From contig NZ_BAUA01000060.1 in assembly GCF_000710915.1 (NCBI RefSeq), positions 1 through 64,000 of the forward strand: 64,000 nucleotides of DNA, read 5' to 3'. The notes below the pieces were generated by a model that saw only the letters and a program-made list of their open reading frames with translations, was not told the origin of the DNA and did not search any database. A program made the translations under genes and the position numbers. This stretch comes from Nocardia brasiliensis IFM 10847. GTDB taxonomy: Bacteria > Actinomycetota > Actinomycetes > Mycobacteriales > Mycobacteriaceae. Each line of letters begins with the position of its first letter. Positions within the stretch are counted from its first letter, which is position 1. Positions 25,523 to 34,514 of this stretch are shown here, in pieces.

Positions 25523-26421
25523 CACTGCCCACCTCCGAGCGCGGCGTCGGTATCGCGGGTACAGCGCGCCCACACCCGCATGAACAGTGCGGTCGAGCCG
25601 GGTAGTACCGCGGAGCCGACCTCGGCGGGGCGTACCCACCACGGCTGGATCGCGCGCGGCCGCCGCACGATCGCCCGCGCCACGATGCCCGCCGCCTCGG
25701 CCGGATACAGGCCGGGCAGCATGCGCATGATCGGCGTGGGCGCGCTCATCCGCGTGTAGATCAGCGCCATGTACACGGTGCTCACCGTCACTCCGTCGGC
25801 CGCCAATTCCGGTGCGACACTGCGCAACCAGACATCGAAGGCGCCTTTCGACGCCTGATACGCGCCCCAGCGCGGACCCGGCGCGATCCGCACGCCGATC
25901 GTGGAGATGTTGACGATCTGACCGCTGCCGCGCTCGCGCATCAGCGGCAGCAGGCCGAGCAGCAGCCGCACCGGACCCAGATAGTTCACCCCGATGGTGC
26001 GCTCGAAATCGTGGAACCGGTCGTACTGCAGGTGCAGCGACCGGCGCATCGACTTGCCCGCATTGCTGACGATCACGTCCGGCGCCCCGTGCCGTTCGAC
26101 GATGGTCTTGATCAACGCCGCGACCGCCGCCTCGTCCGACAGATCCGCCGCGAACGCGAACGCCTGACCACCCGCCGCCTCGATCTCCGCGACGACCTCG
26201 TCCAGTCGCTCGGCCGTCCGCGCCACCAGCAGCACGCGGGCACCCGCCGCGGCCAAGCCGCGTGCGGTGGCCGCACCCAACCCGAACGAGGCGCCGGTGA
26301 CGAGCACCGTCTTGCCGGCGACCGCGGCGCGCAGTTGCCGTTGATCGGACAGCCGGGCGGGATTCACCACGCGGTCGAGGGCCACCCGGGTGACCCGGGC
26401 CACCGGATGCAGGTCGCTCAC
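25522..26421 (-). CDS. SDR-family NAD(P)-dependent oxidoreductase
   Basis: A 299-residue classical short-chain dehydrogenase with the cofactor motif VLVTGASFGLGAATARGLAA (about residues 40-60), NNAG-equivalent IVSNAGKSM, catalytic Ser in IVNISTIGV and Tyr-x-x-x-Lys in GAYQASKGAFDVWL. About 30 extra N-terminal residues and a C-terminal hydrophobic helix (PRAIQPWWVRPAEVG onwards) resemble mycobacterial membrane-associated SDRs that work with acyl-CoA ligases. The GTG at 26421 is preferred over GTG 26445 because GGGAGG lies 7 bases before it. It is the first gene of the SDR-ligase operon. Confidence 0.87.
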   Translation of the reverse strand: MSDLHPVARVTRVALDRVVNPARLSDQRQLRAAVAGKTVLVTGASFGLGAATARGLAAAGARVLLVARTAERLDEVVAEIEAAGGQAFAFAADLSDEAAVAALIKTIVERHGAPDVIVSNAGKSMRRSLHLQYDRFHDFERTIGVNYLGPVRLLLGLLPLMRERGSGQIVNISTIGVRIAPGPRWGAYQASKGAFDVWLRSVAPELAADGVTVSTVYMALIYTRMSAPTPIMRMLPGLYPAEAAGIVARAIVRRPRAIQPWWVRPAEVGSAVLPGSTALFMRVWARCTRDTDAALGGGQ

Positions 26422-26476
26422 CGGCCCGCCTCCCACGCTCGCCACCGGCTCGAACTCTTTGTCGCCATCGACTCAC

Positions 26477-26517
26477 CCATTCTGAACACGGTTCGAATTG
26501 AACTGTGTTCAGAATGG
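26477..26517. promoter_or_regulatory. Double GAAC-N3-GTTC operator within a 41-bp inverted repeat
   Basis: Two 18-base arms, CCATTCTGAACACGGTTC (26477-26494) and GAACTGTGTTCAGAATGG (26500-26517), are inverted copies with one mismatch and a GAATT spacer. Each arm itself contains a GAAC-N3-GTTC palindrome. The site lies 56 bases upstream of the SDR start. The same half-sites precede the TetR gene at 23750, so that protein is the likely ligand. Confidence 0.75.
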
Positions 26518-26825
26518 TTGTCACAGATAGATGCTGTCAACCCCTTGCGTGCGGTCTGTCTGGGCCAGCCGATGGCCGGATTTCGGCGCACGACGAGTGC
26601 GCCCGAGCGTGACGCACTCCTCCGTCCCGGCCTACCGGAAGGGCTTCGGCGCGGCACATCTCTATGCCGTGTAGCGGGCGGCTGACGGCGAACATCGCGG
26701 CGGGGCAGTCCAGCCGACCGGAGTCTGATCGGCAGCGGCCAAGGCCGATACGCACCACGGGCACGAACCCGTCTGGGTCGGTGTTACGCGCTGATTTGTC
26801 GGCGTGGGCAGGTAGCGTGACCCGC
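26518..26825. other. Intergenic region between SDR and exonuclease genes
   Basis: About 310 bases with no convincing gene; frames present lack a ribosome binding site or family resemblance. It must hold the promoter of the exonuclease gene. Nothing else was recognised. Confidence 0.4.
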
Positions 26826-27794
26826 GTGACTTCTGCTGCGCACTCCGGTGGACCGTTGCTGCTCCTGGACGGAGCGAGCCTGTGGTTCCGTGCTTTTCAC
26901 GCGATCCCCGAGAAGATCACGGCGGCCGACGGCCGATCCGTGAACGCTTTGCGCGGATTCACCGACATGGTCGCCTCGCTGATCACCAAGCACGCGCCGA
27001 GCCGGCTGGTCGTGTGCCTGGACCTGAATTGGCGTCCAGCCTTCCGGGTCGAACTGGTGCCCTCGTACAAGGCGCATCGGCTCGACACCTCCGCCGACGC
27101 GGGACCAGGCGCGGAACAGGTCCCCGACACGCTCACCCCGCAGGTCGAGATGATCCTCGAGGTCCTCGCCGCGGCGGGCATCGCGACCGGCGGCGCGGAC
27201 GGTCTGGAAGCAGACGACGTGCTCGGCACGCTGGCCACCCGCGAACGCACCGACCCGGTGGTCGTCGTCAGCGGTGACCGCGACCTGCTCCAACTCGTGC
27301 GTGACACCCCGCAGCCACCCGTGCGCGTGCTCTACGCAGGACGCGGGCTGGCCAAGGCGGAACTGTTCGGTCCCGCTGAGGTCGCCGCGAAATACGGTGT
27401 GCCACTGGCGAATGCGGGCCGCGCGTACGCCGACCTCGCGACGCTGCGCGGTGACGCCTCCGACGGCCTGCCCGGCGTGGCGGGCATCGGCGAGAAATCC
27501 GCATCCATGCTGATCTCCCGCTTCGGCTCCCTGGAAGCCCTCGTCGCCGCGGTCGAAGACCCCGAAGCCGACCTCGCTCAGGGTGTGCGCGCCAAACTCC
27601 GTGCCGCGCAAGAGTATCTGAAGGCCGCCGCCCCGGTCGTCCGCGTCGTCTGCGATGCCGACGTGGAACTCTCTCGCCCCGACACCCTCCCCGCCACCCC
27701 CGCCGACCCCGACCGCCTGCACGAACTCGCCAAGACCTACAACGCGGAAAGCCCGATCACCCGCCTCATCACCGCCCTCACCCGCCCCGCCTGA
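26826..27794 (+). CDS. 5'-3' exonuclease (FEN/PolA-N-like, Rv2090-type)
   Basis: A 322-residue nuclease of the FEN superfamily, like the N-terminal domain of DNA polymerase I but free-standing. Acidic metal-site motifs are visible: [16 protein letters not shown] at the N-terminus, [12 protein letters not shown] (about residues 125-136), [13 protein letters not shown] (about 144-156), and the helix-hairpin-helix [18 protein letters not shown] (about 209-226). It would remove 5' flaps or RNA primers. GTG 26826 and GTG 26817 are both possible starts. It is syntenic with Rv2090, adjacent to pepQ and the DUF4333 gene. It ends 11 bases before a repeat hairpin. Confidence 0.9.
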   Translation: MTSAAHSGGPLLLLDGASLWFRAFHAIPEKITAADGRSVNALRGFTDMVASLITKHAPSRLVVCLDLNWRPAFRVELVPSYKAHRLDTSADAGPGAEQVPDTLTPQVEMILEVLAAAGIATGGADGLEADDVLGTLATRERTDPVVVVSGDRDLLQLVRDTPQPPVRVLYAGRGLAKAELFGPAEVAAKYGVPLANAGRAYADLATLRGDASDGLPGVAGIGEKSASMLISRFGSLEALVAAVEDPEADLAQGVRAKLRAAQEYLKAAAPVVRVVCDADVELSRPDTLPATPADPDRLHELAKTYNAESPITRLITALTRPA

Positions 27795-27805
27795 GCCCAG
27801 CTTCC

Positions 27806-27874
27806 CGCACCCCTTCTGCCTCCGCACCCCCTGTGCCATGCCATAGCGGAGTGCGAGAACGCAGAAGGGGTGCG
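27806..27874. repeat. REP-like hairpin element, copy 1
   Basis: Perfect 14-bp arms CGCACCCCTTCTGC (27806-27819) and GCAGAAGGGGTGCG (27861-27874) enclose a 27-base core (27822-27848) containing CCCCCTGTGCCATGCCATAG. The core recurs identically at 28265-28291. It lies 11 bases after a stop codon and may also act as a terminator. Confidence 0.7.
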
Positions 27875-27945
27875 CAAACCGCAGGCGAGCGGCCGGACAC
27901 AGATATCGGGCTCGGCGGCCGACGGCTCGAGATAGGTTGGGGCGC

Positions 27946-28227
27946 ATGCGAATTGTGTGGGGCTTCGTCATGGCCTCGGCGATGACGGTCGCGGCGGTGC
28001 TCGCGGTGGGGATGCTGTGGTTCCTCGCCGAGATCCTGAGCCCGCACCCCGAGTGCGCCACGATTCCCGAGGACGTCGGGCCGTGCGGCCTGTGGGGCCG
28101 GATCACCTTCCTGGGTCCCGTGGTGATGACGATCGTCGTCTGCCTCGCGGCGCTCGCCGTGTCGATGCTCGCCGTCGTCGGCGCCGGCGTCGCCGCCGTG
28201 GTCCGCAAGCGCCACACCGCCGCCTGA
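27946..28227 (+). CDS. Small two-TM membrane protein
   Basis: A 93-residue protein, not recognised. Two hydrophobic spans (about residues 3-27 and 53-84) flank a short outer loop PHPECATIPEDVGPCGLW with two cysteines that could form a disulfide; a basic RKRH tail follows. The ATG at 27946 is preferred over TTG 27937. The gene is bracketed by two copies of the hairpin repeat, one on each side, and has no counterpart between Rv2090 and Rv2091c, so it could have arrived with or between the repeats. Confidence 0.55.
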   Translation: MRIVWGFVMASAMTVAAVLAVGMLWFLAEILSPHPECATIPEDVGPCGLWGRITFLGPVVMTIVVCLAALAVSMLAVVGAGVAAVVRKRHTAA

Positions 28228-28239
28228 GGCAGTCCTCCT

Positions 28240-28323
28240 GCGTTCCCGCACCACTTCCGTCTTCCCGCACCCCCTGTGCCATGCCATAGCGCGGCGGATT
28301 CACGGGGTGGGTGCGGGAAACGC
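28240..28323. repeat. REP-like hairpin element, copy 2
   Basis: Arms GCGTTCCCGCACC (28240-28252) and GGTGCGGGAAACGC (28310-28323) pair with one bulge. The loop contains the same 27-base core as copy 1 (28265-28291), while the outer arms differ. It begins 12 bases after a stop codon. Confidence 0.7.
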
Positions 28324-28396
28324 AGCGGGCCGAACGAGGGCGGAGACTTCGTCCGGCGCTCGGCGCGGAAGGGGCGACCGGGCCCCGGATACGGCT

Positions 28397-28430
28397 CGGC
28401 CGCACGCTCGGCGGAGAGAGCGTGCGGCCG
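28397..28430 (-). terminator. Terminator after DUF4333 gene
   Basis: CGGCCGCACGCTC (28397-28409) pairs perfectly with GAGCGTGCGGCCG (28418-28430) around an 8-base loop, just past the minus-strand stop at 28442. Confidence 0.75.
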
Positions 28431-28441
28431 GGCGGGGAGAA

Positions 28442-29113
28442 CTAGTTGGGGCGGCCGACCTCGTAGGTGCCGTCCTCCTTGGTGATCTTGATGGTCACCT
28501 TCTTGGCTTCGCCGCTGACCTTGACGTCGCAGGCGAAGGTGGCGTCGACCTTGACCGCCTGACCGGAGGGGCAGCTGACGTCGCTGACGTCCTGGATGCC
28601 GTAGGAATCGGAGAGCACCTTCTTGACGCCGTCCTGCACCGCGGCCTGGTCCAGTTTGTCCTGGGCGGTGAGCACCAGGACGAGGGCGACGACGGCGCCG
28701 ATGACGACCACACCGAGCACCACCAAGCCGATGATCAGGCCCTTGCCCTTACCGCCCTGCGGCGGCTGCTGCCCGGGTTGCTGACCCCACTGCGGCTGAC
28801 CGGGCTGCTGGCCCCACTGCGGTTGCTGTCCCTGCTGCCAATCCTGCGGCTGCTGCCCCCACTGCTGGCCGGGCTGCGGCTGGCCGGGCTGGCTCCACGG
28901 CTGCGCGGGCTGCTGACCCCACTGCGGCTGGCTGGGCTGCTGGCCCCACTGCTGTTGCGGCTGCTGGTCACCCCAGTGCTGGGTCGGCTGCGCCGACGCG
29001 GGCGTCTGCGGCTGACCACCCCACTGTTGTCCGGGTGGCTGCTGGCCGCCCCACTGCTGGGTGGGATCGTTGCGCCCCTCCCCGGGTTCGCTGGGTCCAA
29101 ACGGGCCGCTCAT
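28442..29113 (-). CDS. DUF4333 membrane protein with QWGQQP repeats (Rv2091c-like)
   Basis: A 223-residue protein in three parts. An N-terminal cytoplasmic region (about residues 1-122) is rich in Gln, Gly, Pro and Trp with many degenerate QWGQQP/QPQWGQQPGQ units. One membrane helix follows (GLIIGLVVLGVVVIGAVVAL, about 126-150). The extracytoplasmic DUF4333 domain (about 155-223) has the conserved SCPSGQAVKV...FACDVKV cysteine pair. The ATG at 29113 is chosen because GGAGG is 7 bases upstream. It is syntenic with Rv2091c, between the exonuclease gene and helY. The repeats may drive self-association; function unknown. Confidence 0.85.
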   Translation of the reverse strand: MSGPFGPSEPGEGRNDPTQQWGGQQPPGQQWGGQPQTPASAQPTQHWGDQQPQQQWGQQPSQPQWGQQPAQPWSQPGQPQPGQQWGQQPQDWQQGQQPQWGQQPGQPQWGQQPGQQPPQGGKGKGLIIGLVVLGVVVIGAVVALVLVLTAQDKLDQAAVQDGVKKVLSDSYGIQDVSDVSCPSGQAVKVDATFACDVKVSGEAKKVTIKITKEDGTYEVGRPN

Positions 29114-29312
29114 CTGGTTGCCTCCACTCGCATCGTTGTACACACGGTAGCCCCCCGCGTGGGAACCGTCGTATAACTCGACTCCTCCGCCACGGTCGGT
29201 ACGCGAAAGAAATCAAATCACAATCGAATCCGGTACGCGTAGCTCCCGCCGCCGCCTCGGCTGCGCGCGGGCTGTCGCTTCGCTCTGCGCAGTCTAGGGA
29301 CCGACTTGCCCG

Positions 29313-32015
29313 TTATGCGGCATCCACCGCGACGACACCCCGCCGGATCGCTCGCACCGCCTTGGCGGCGGTCGCGGCGACCTCCGGATCGTCGGCGTTG
29401 CCGTGGATCTGGTCGAGCAGATCGATGACCTGCCTGCACCAGCGCACGAAATCGCCCGCGGACAGCGGCGCGGCCTGGTCGCCGCTGGCGAGCAACGACT
29501 CGGCCAACCCGTCGCCGCGCGCCCACTTGTGCACCCCGGTGACGAAGCCCAGATCGGGCTCTCGGGTAGGCGGCAGTTTGTGCCGGGCCTCGTCGGAACG
29601 CAGCTCGCTCCAGACCCGGATGGTCTCGGCGACGGCCCGGCGGATCGGCGCCGTGGGCCCGCTCGCGCCGAGATAGCCGCCGTCCTGGCGCGATTCGAAC
29701 ACCAGAATGGATACGACACCGGCCAGTTCGGCGGGGCCGAGCCCCCGCCACAGCCCTTGCCGCAGGCATTCGGCGACCAGCAGATCGCTCTCGGAGTAGA
29801 TGCGGGCGAGCCTGCGCCCGTCCGCGGTGACCTCGGAGTCGTGCACGAACCCGCGCTCCTGCAGCAGGCCGAGGATCCGGTCGAAAGTGCGGGCCAGCGA
29901 GTTCGTCGTCGCGGCAACCTTCTGGCGCATGGTCTCGGTTTCCCGGAGCAGCCGGTTGTAGCGCTCGCCGATGCGGGCCATCTGCTCCCGGTCCGGACGG
30001 GTGTGCGCGGGATGGGAGCGCAGGCTGCGGCGCAGCGTCGCCAGTTCCCGGTCGTCGGCGGCGCCGGACCGCTTGCCGCGACGCGGGCGGCCCGGCGCGG
30101 AGATGCCGGTGCTGCGCAGGGCCGAGGCCAGGTCGCGGCGGGCCTGCGCGGTCCGGTGATCGACTCGGCGCGGCAGGCGCATATGGCCCAGCGGTTCGGC
30201 CGGCACCGGGAAGTCGGCCACCGAGATCCGGCCCGCCCACTTGTCCGCGGTGAGCACGAGCGGTCGCGGATCGCCCGGCGTCGCATCGGGTTCCAGGATC
30301 ACCGCGAGCCCGGCGCGCCGTCCGGACGGGATCGCGACCACGTCCCCGCGGCGCAGCGCGACCAGCGCCTCCACGGCGGCGCCGCGCCGGTCGGACCGGC
30401 CCTGCTGTTCCAGCTGGCGTTCCCGCTGCTTGATCCGCTCGCGCAACGAAATGTATTCCAGGAAGCCGCCTTCCGTGCCGCCGAGCTGATCGCGCAGCTT
30501 GCGCAGCGCGGCCTCGTTGCGTTCGATGCCGCGCACCAGCCCGACCACCGACCGGTCGGCCTGGAACTGGGCGAAGGAACGTTCCAGCAGCGCCCGCGAT
30601 TCGGCGGCGCCCATCCGGTCGATCAGGTTGATGGACATGTTGTAGCCGGGACGGAACGAACTGCGCAGCGGGTAGGTCCGGGTGGAGGCCAGGCCGGCGA
30701 CCGCGCTGGTGTCCACCTCGGGCTGCCACAGCACCACCGCGTGCCCCTCGACGTCGATGCCGCGCCGGCCGGCGCGACCGGTCAGCTGGGTATATTCCCC
30801 AGGCGTGAGTTCGGCGTGCGACTCGCCGTTGAACTTGACCAGTCGCTCCAGCACCACCGTGCGGGCGGGCATGTTGATGCCGAGAGCCAGTGTCTCCGTG
30901 GCGAATACCGCCCGCACCAGCCCGTTGACGAACAGTTCCTCGACGGTGTGCCGGAACGCGGGCAGCATGCCGGCGTGGTGCGCGGCCAGCCCGCGGTGCA
31001 GCGCCTCGCGCCACTCCCAATAGCCGAGCACCTCGAGATCGGCCTTGGGCAGATCGCCGGTGTGCTTCTCGATGATGGCGTCGACCTCGGCGCGGTCCTC
31101 GTCCCGGCCCAGGTCCAACCGCGACCGCAGGCACTGGGCCAGCGCGCCGTCGCACCCCGCACGGCTGAAGATGAAGGTGATCGCGGGCAGCAGGCCCTCT
31201 TCGTCCAGCTTGGCCAGCACCTCGGGGCGCGGCAGCGGCCGGAAGTCGCGCCGCGGCCCGCCACGACCATTGCGCGGACCGCCCCAGCTGTTCGCCCGGT
31301 CGGCGAGTTCGCGCTGTTTGATGAACCGCACCAGGTCCTCGTCGACGAGCACCTTCTGATCGGTGGAATCGGTGTCGAACAGGTCGAACATCCGCCGCCC
31401 GACCATGACGTGCTGCCACAGCGGCACCGGCCTGGTCTCGTCCACCACCACGGCGGTGTCGCCGCGCACGGTCTCCATCCACGCGCCGAACTCCTCGGCG
31501 TTGCTGACCGTCGCGGACAGGCTGACCAGCCGCACGTCCGGCGGCAGGTGCAGGATCACTTCCTCCCACACCGCGCCGCGGAAACGGTCGGCCAGATAGT
31601 GCACCTCGTCCATCACCACGTACGACAGGCCGCGCAGCGCGTCCGAGGACGCGTACAGCATGTTGCGCAGCACCTCGGTGGTCATCACGACCACCGGCGC
31701 GTCGGAGTTGATCGACTGGTCACCGGTGAGCAGGCCGACGCTTTCGCGGCCGTAGCGCTCGGTGAGGTCGGCGAACTTCTGGTTCGACAGCGCCTTGATC
31801 GGCGTGGTGTAGAAGCATTTACCGCCCGCCGCGAGCGCCAGGTGTACCGCGAATTCGCCGACGACCGTCTTGCCGGCGCCGGTGGGCGCGCAGACCAGGA
31901 CGCTGTGGCCTTCTTCGAGTGCCGCACAGGCGGTGCGCTGGAAGGGATCGAGACTGAATTTCAGCTCGGTGGAGAACTTCGCTAGCTCGCCCGTGTGCGA
32001 CCGGTGATGTGTCAC
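29313..32015 (-). CDS. helY: Ski2-like DEVH-box RNA/DNA helicase HelY
   Basis: A 900-residue superfamily-2 helicase, the same length class as M. tuberculosis HelY (Rv2092c). Motifs in order: Q-region FSLDPFQRTACAAL, Walker A APTGAGKT (residues 43-50), TTPIKALSNQKF, Walker B/DEVH in VVMDEVHYLADRF, SLSATVSNAEEF, and the C-terminal helicase motif VI QLTGRAGRRGID. It continues into a DSHCT domain (EGDFVRW-like GDFVRWCRQVIDLLDQI). Likely roles are RNA turnover or DNA repair. The GTG at 32015 begins 2 bases after the tatC stop. The frame stays open upstream through tatC, but the sequence there is not helicase-like. Confidence 0.92.
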   Translation of the reverse strand: MTHHRSHTGELAKFSTELKFSLDPFQRTACAALEEGHSVLVCAPTGAGKTVVGEFAVHLALAAGGKCFYTTPIKALSNQKFADLTERYGRESVGLLTGDQSINSDAPVVVMTTEVLRNMLYASSDALRGLSYVVMDEVHYLADRFRGAVWEEVILHLPPDVRLVSLSATVSNAEEFGAWMETVRGDTAVVVDETRPVPLWQHVMVGRRMFDLFDTDSTDQKVLVDEDLVRFIKQRELADRANSWGGPRNGRGGPRRDFRPLPRPEVLAKLDEEGLLPAITFIFSRAGCDGALAQCLRSRLDLGRDEDRAEVDAIIEKHTGDLPKADLEVLGYWEWREALHRGLAAHHAGMLPAFRHTVEELFVNGLVRAVFATETLALGINMPARTVVLERLVKFNGESHAELTPGEYTQLTGRAGRRGIDVEGHAVVLWQPEVDTSAVAGLASTRTYPLRSSFRPGYNMSINLIDRMGAAESRALLERSFAQFQADRSVVGLVRGIERNEAALRKLRDQLGGTEGGFLEYISLRERIKQRERQLEQQGRSDRRGAAVEALVALRRGDVVAIPSGRRAGLAVILEPDATPGDPRPLVLTADKWAGRISVADFPVPAEPLGHMRLPRRVDHRTAQARRDLASALRSTGISAPGRPRRGKRSGAADDRELATLRRSLRSHPAHTRPDREQMARIGERYNRLLRETETMRQKVAATTNSLARTFDRILGLLQERGFVHDSEVTADGRRLARIYSESDLLVAECLRQGLWRGLGPAELAGVVSILVFESRQDGGYLGASGPTAPIRRAVAETIRVWSELRSDEARHKLPPTREPDLGFVTGVHKWARGDGLAESLLASGDQAAPLSAGDFVRWCRQVIDLLDQIHGNADDPEVAATAAKAVRAIRRGVVAVDAA

Positions 32016-32017
32016 CG

Positions 32018-32971
32018 TCAGAGGGTATCGGAGTAGTCCGACATCGAGCGCGCAGTTTTCTCCGGGGGTGTCACGATCGATTCGGCCGGTGCGATCGGCT
32101 CCGGGCCACTCACCGCGGACGCCTCCTCGTCGGAGAGCGCGGCCAGACTCTCGGCTTCCTTGCGCGCCTTGCGGATGTCGTTGATCCGGGAGAACTGGAT
32201 CGCGAACTCGAACAGCACCGTCAGCGCGAACGCCAGCGCGAGCATGGAGAACGGATCCTGCGGCGTCACGATGGCCGCGAACACGAAGAGCCCGAACGTG
32301 ATTCCGCGCCGCCACGCCTTCAGCCGCTGATAGGTGAGCACCCCGATGAGGTTCAATCCGATGATCAGCAACGGAGTTTCGAAGCTCACGCCGAAGATCA
32401 CCAGCAGCTGGATGATGAAGCTGAAGTACTGCGAACCGCTGAGCGCGGTGATCTGGACGTTGTTGCCGATCGAGAGCAGGAAGCTCAACGCGTGCGCCAC
32501 GACCACGTAGGCCAGCACCGCACCGGTGAGGAACAGCACCGTGCCGGTCGAGACGAAACCGACCGCGTACTTGCGTTCCTTGGCGTACAGGCCGGGCGTG
32601 ATGAACGCCCACAGCTGATACAGCCAGATCGGCGCGGCCAGCACGATGCCCGCCGTCATGCCGACCTTCAAACGCAGGGTGAACTGCTCGAACGGCGCGG
32701 TGGCCAGCAGCTTGCAGGAGCCGTCGGGGCTGAGCGCGGCACGCGCCGAATCCGGCAGCGAGCAGTAGGGCCCGCGCAGGATATCGCCCAGACTGGAGAC
32801 CCCCAGGAAGCCGTATTCGTACCAGATGAATCCCAGCACCGTGGTGACGATGACCGCGGCGATCGAGACCAGCAGCCGGTACCGCAGTTCCTGCAGATGC
32901 TCGACCAACGACATGGTGCCGTCGGGGTTGGTCCTGCGCTTGCTGCGCCGGGGATCGAACGGGATTCGCAT
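32018..32971 (-). CDS. tatC: Sec-independent translocase subunit TatC
   Basis: A 317-residue polytopic protein that forms the twin-arginine signal receptor with TatA/Tat[21 protein letters not shown] is the canonical TatC start (the conserved Glu of HLQELR), preceded by 20 basic residues. Six membrane helices and FxxFG/ETPLL-type [14 protein letters not shown] are visible. A hydrophilic C-terminal tail of about 60 residues rich in Glu/Ser/Ala is typical of actinobacteria. It lies between tatA and helY on the same strand, as in M. tuberculosis (Rv2093c). Its substrates are folded exported proteins. Confidence 0.95.
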   Translation of the reverse strand: MRIPFDPRRSKRRTNPDGTMSLVEHLQELRYRLLVSIAAVIVTTVLGFIWYEYGFLGVSSLGDILRGPYCSLPDSARAALSPDGSCKLLATAPFEQFTLRLKVGMTAGIVLAAPIWLYQLWAFITPGLYAKERKYAVGFVSTGTVLFLTGAVLAYVVVAHALSFLLSIGNNVQITALSGSQYFSFIIQLLVIFGVSFETPLLIIGLNLIGVLTYQRLKAWRRGITFGLFVFAAIVTPQDPFSMLALAFALTVLFEFAIQFSRINDIRKARKEAESLAALSDEEASAVSGPEPIAPAESIVTPPEKTARSMSDYSDTL

Positions 32972-33099
32972 GGTTGGTGATTGCCCCTGGGTAGGAGTGC
33001 CCCGCTCGGCGACGGCGCACTAGGCCCGGAGTGAGTTTCCGCACTCCGCCATGAGCAGGCCGCGCGACCCGGGCCCGCTCCGCATGACTTCGGTCTGAC

Positions 33100-33375
33100 T
33101 CAGAGCGACTTCGGCTCGGCGTGGGGCTGCTGCGTGGCCGTCGGCGTCACCGCCTGCGCGGGCGGCAGCTGCTGCGGCTGCGCGGGCTGCGCCGGAGCGG
33201 GCGCGTCGGCGTCCTTGGCGTCCTTGCCCTCGTGCTGCATCTGGCTGACCTCGCTCTTGAAGATGCGCAGCGACCGACCCAGGCTGCGGGCCGCGTCGGG
33301 CATCCGCTTGGCACCGAAGAACATCACGAAAACGACCGCAATGATCAGCCAGTGCCAGATGCTCAGACTGCCCAT
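33100..33375 (-). CDS. tatA: Twin-arginine translocase subunit TatA
   Basis: A 91-residue protein with one N-terminal membrane helix ([20 protein letters not shown]), the hinge [14 protein letters not shown] and an amphipathic helix [16 protein letters not shown], followed by an Ala/Pro/Gln-rich tail. It polymerises to make the Tat pore. It is followed by tatC, as in M. tuberculosis (Rv2094c), but here a frameshifted reductase gene separates it from pafC. Confidence 0.94.
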   Translation of the reverse strand: MGSLSIWHWLIIAVVFVMFFGAKRMPDAARSLGRSLRIFKSEVSQMQHEGKDAKDADAPAPAQPAQPQQLPPAQAVTPTATQQPHAEPKSL

Positions 33376-33487
33376 GATTAATACCTCCCAAGACTGGTGA
33401 TGGTTCTGATGCTACCGGAGGGTGACGTGCGCGAACGCCACCGTCCGCCTCGTTTGTCCGGTGTTCAGCCGGGCCCGCGGGGCCGGG

Positions 33488-34514
33488 TCACCGGATCGCC
33501 GCCCGCGCGGCGCGCAGCTGCGCGAGCAGCTCCGGCCCGGTCCACGTGCGACGATCCCCCTGCTCCGCCGCGACGACCAGTTCGATCAGCCGCTGATTGA
33601 CCGGTGTCGGAAGATCGACCATGGCCCCCAGTCCCACGATTTCCCCACACAGCCAAGAGATTTCGGTCCTGCGCCCCAGAGCCAGATCATCCGCCATGGA
33701 CGAGCGCGCCATCGGGTCCACGGCGAGCACCTGTCCGAACACCCGCCGGAAGATCGCGTCGGGCACGGTCAGCAGCGCGGCCATGACGCGCGGCGGCACC
33801 GGGGTCAGCCGCGCGGGCGCAATTCGCGCTTTGTTCATCACAGTGAGCGCCTCGCGCTGGGTGAGCGCCAGGCAGCGGCGATAGTCCCGGTCGGCGAGCT
33901 GTTCGCGCAGCGGGCGCCCGGACAGCGCGTTGATCGGATTGTTCAGATTCAGCAGCAGCTTGGCCCACTGCACCGGGCGCAGGTCCGGGTAGCGGCGCAG
34001 CGCCAGCCCGGCCTGCTCGAAGACGCCGAGGAACGGCGCGAGCTCCGGATCGTCCTGCACTGCCAGGCCGCCCTCGGTGCCGCGATGGAATCGGCCGCCC
34101 GCGTGCTGCACCACGTTGAACATGACCATGCCCGCCAGCACCACGCAGTGCGGCAGGATCTCCCGGATCACGGTGTCGTTGCCGATCCCGTTCTGCAGAC
34201 TCAGCACCACGGTGCCCGGGCGGATCTTGCCTGCCAGCTCGCGCACGGCGTCGGCGGTCGCCGCCGACTTCACCGTGACGAGCACCAACTCGGCCGACCC
34301 GATATCGTCCGGCTCGGTGGCCACCCGGAACCGGTCGGCCGCCAGCGCGTCGTCACCGCCGTCGAGGTCGGTGAGCCGGATACCGGACGCGGTGATCTCG
34401 TCGAGCACCCCGCGGCCGGCCGACGAAGGTGACGTCCGCGCCCGCGACGGCCAGTTTGCCGCCGACGAAGATGCCGATGCTGCCCGCACCGATCACCATG
34501 ACCCGGCTGGTCAC
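33488..34514 (-). pseudogene. Frameshifted ketopantoate reductase family gene (PanE/ApbA-like)
   Basis: The gene reads in two frames. From GTG 34514 it gives [20 protein letters not shown] and AVAGADVTFVGRPR, the Rossmann start with GxGxxG. The continuation GVLDEITASGIRLTDL... to the stop at 33488 lies in another frame, with LVLVTVKSAATADAV, LSLQNGIGNDTVI and WAKLLLNLNNPINAL, all ketopantoate-reductase hallmarks. The two parts join at a run of four C (34408-34411); removing one base gives a continuous protein of about 341 residues. It may be a real mutation, a phase-variable tract or a sequencing error. The GTG overlaps the pafC stop by 4 bases, so the intact gene was the last cistron of a pafBC operon. 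Confidence 0.85.

Noticed and set aside
32016..33044. Continuation of the helY frame upstream through tatC (1243 codons in total)
   Set aside because: The upstream part is Arg/Ala-rich out-of-frame reading of tatC; HelY family length and motif spacing fit the GTG at 32015.
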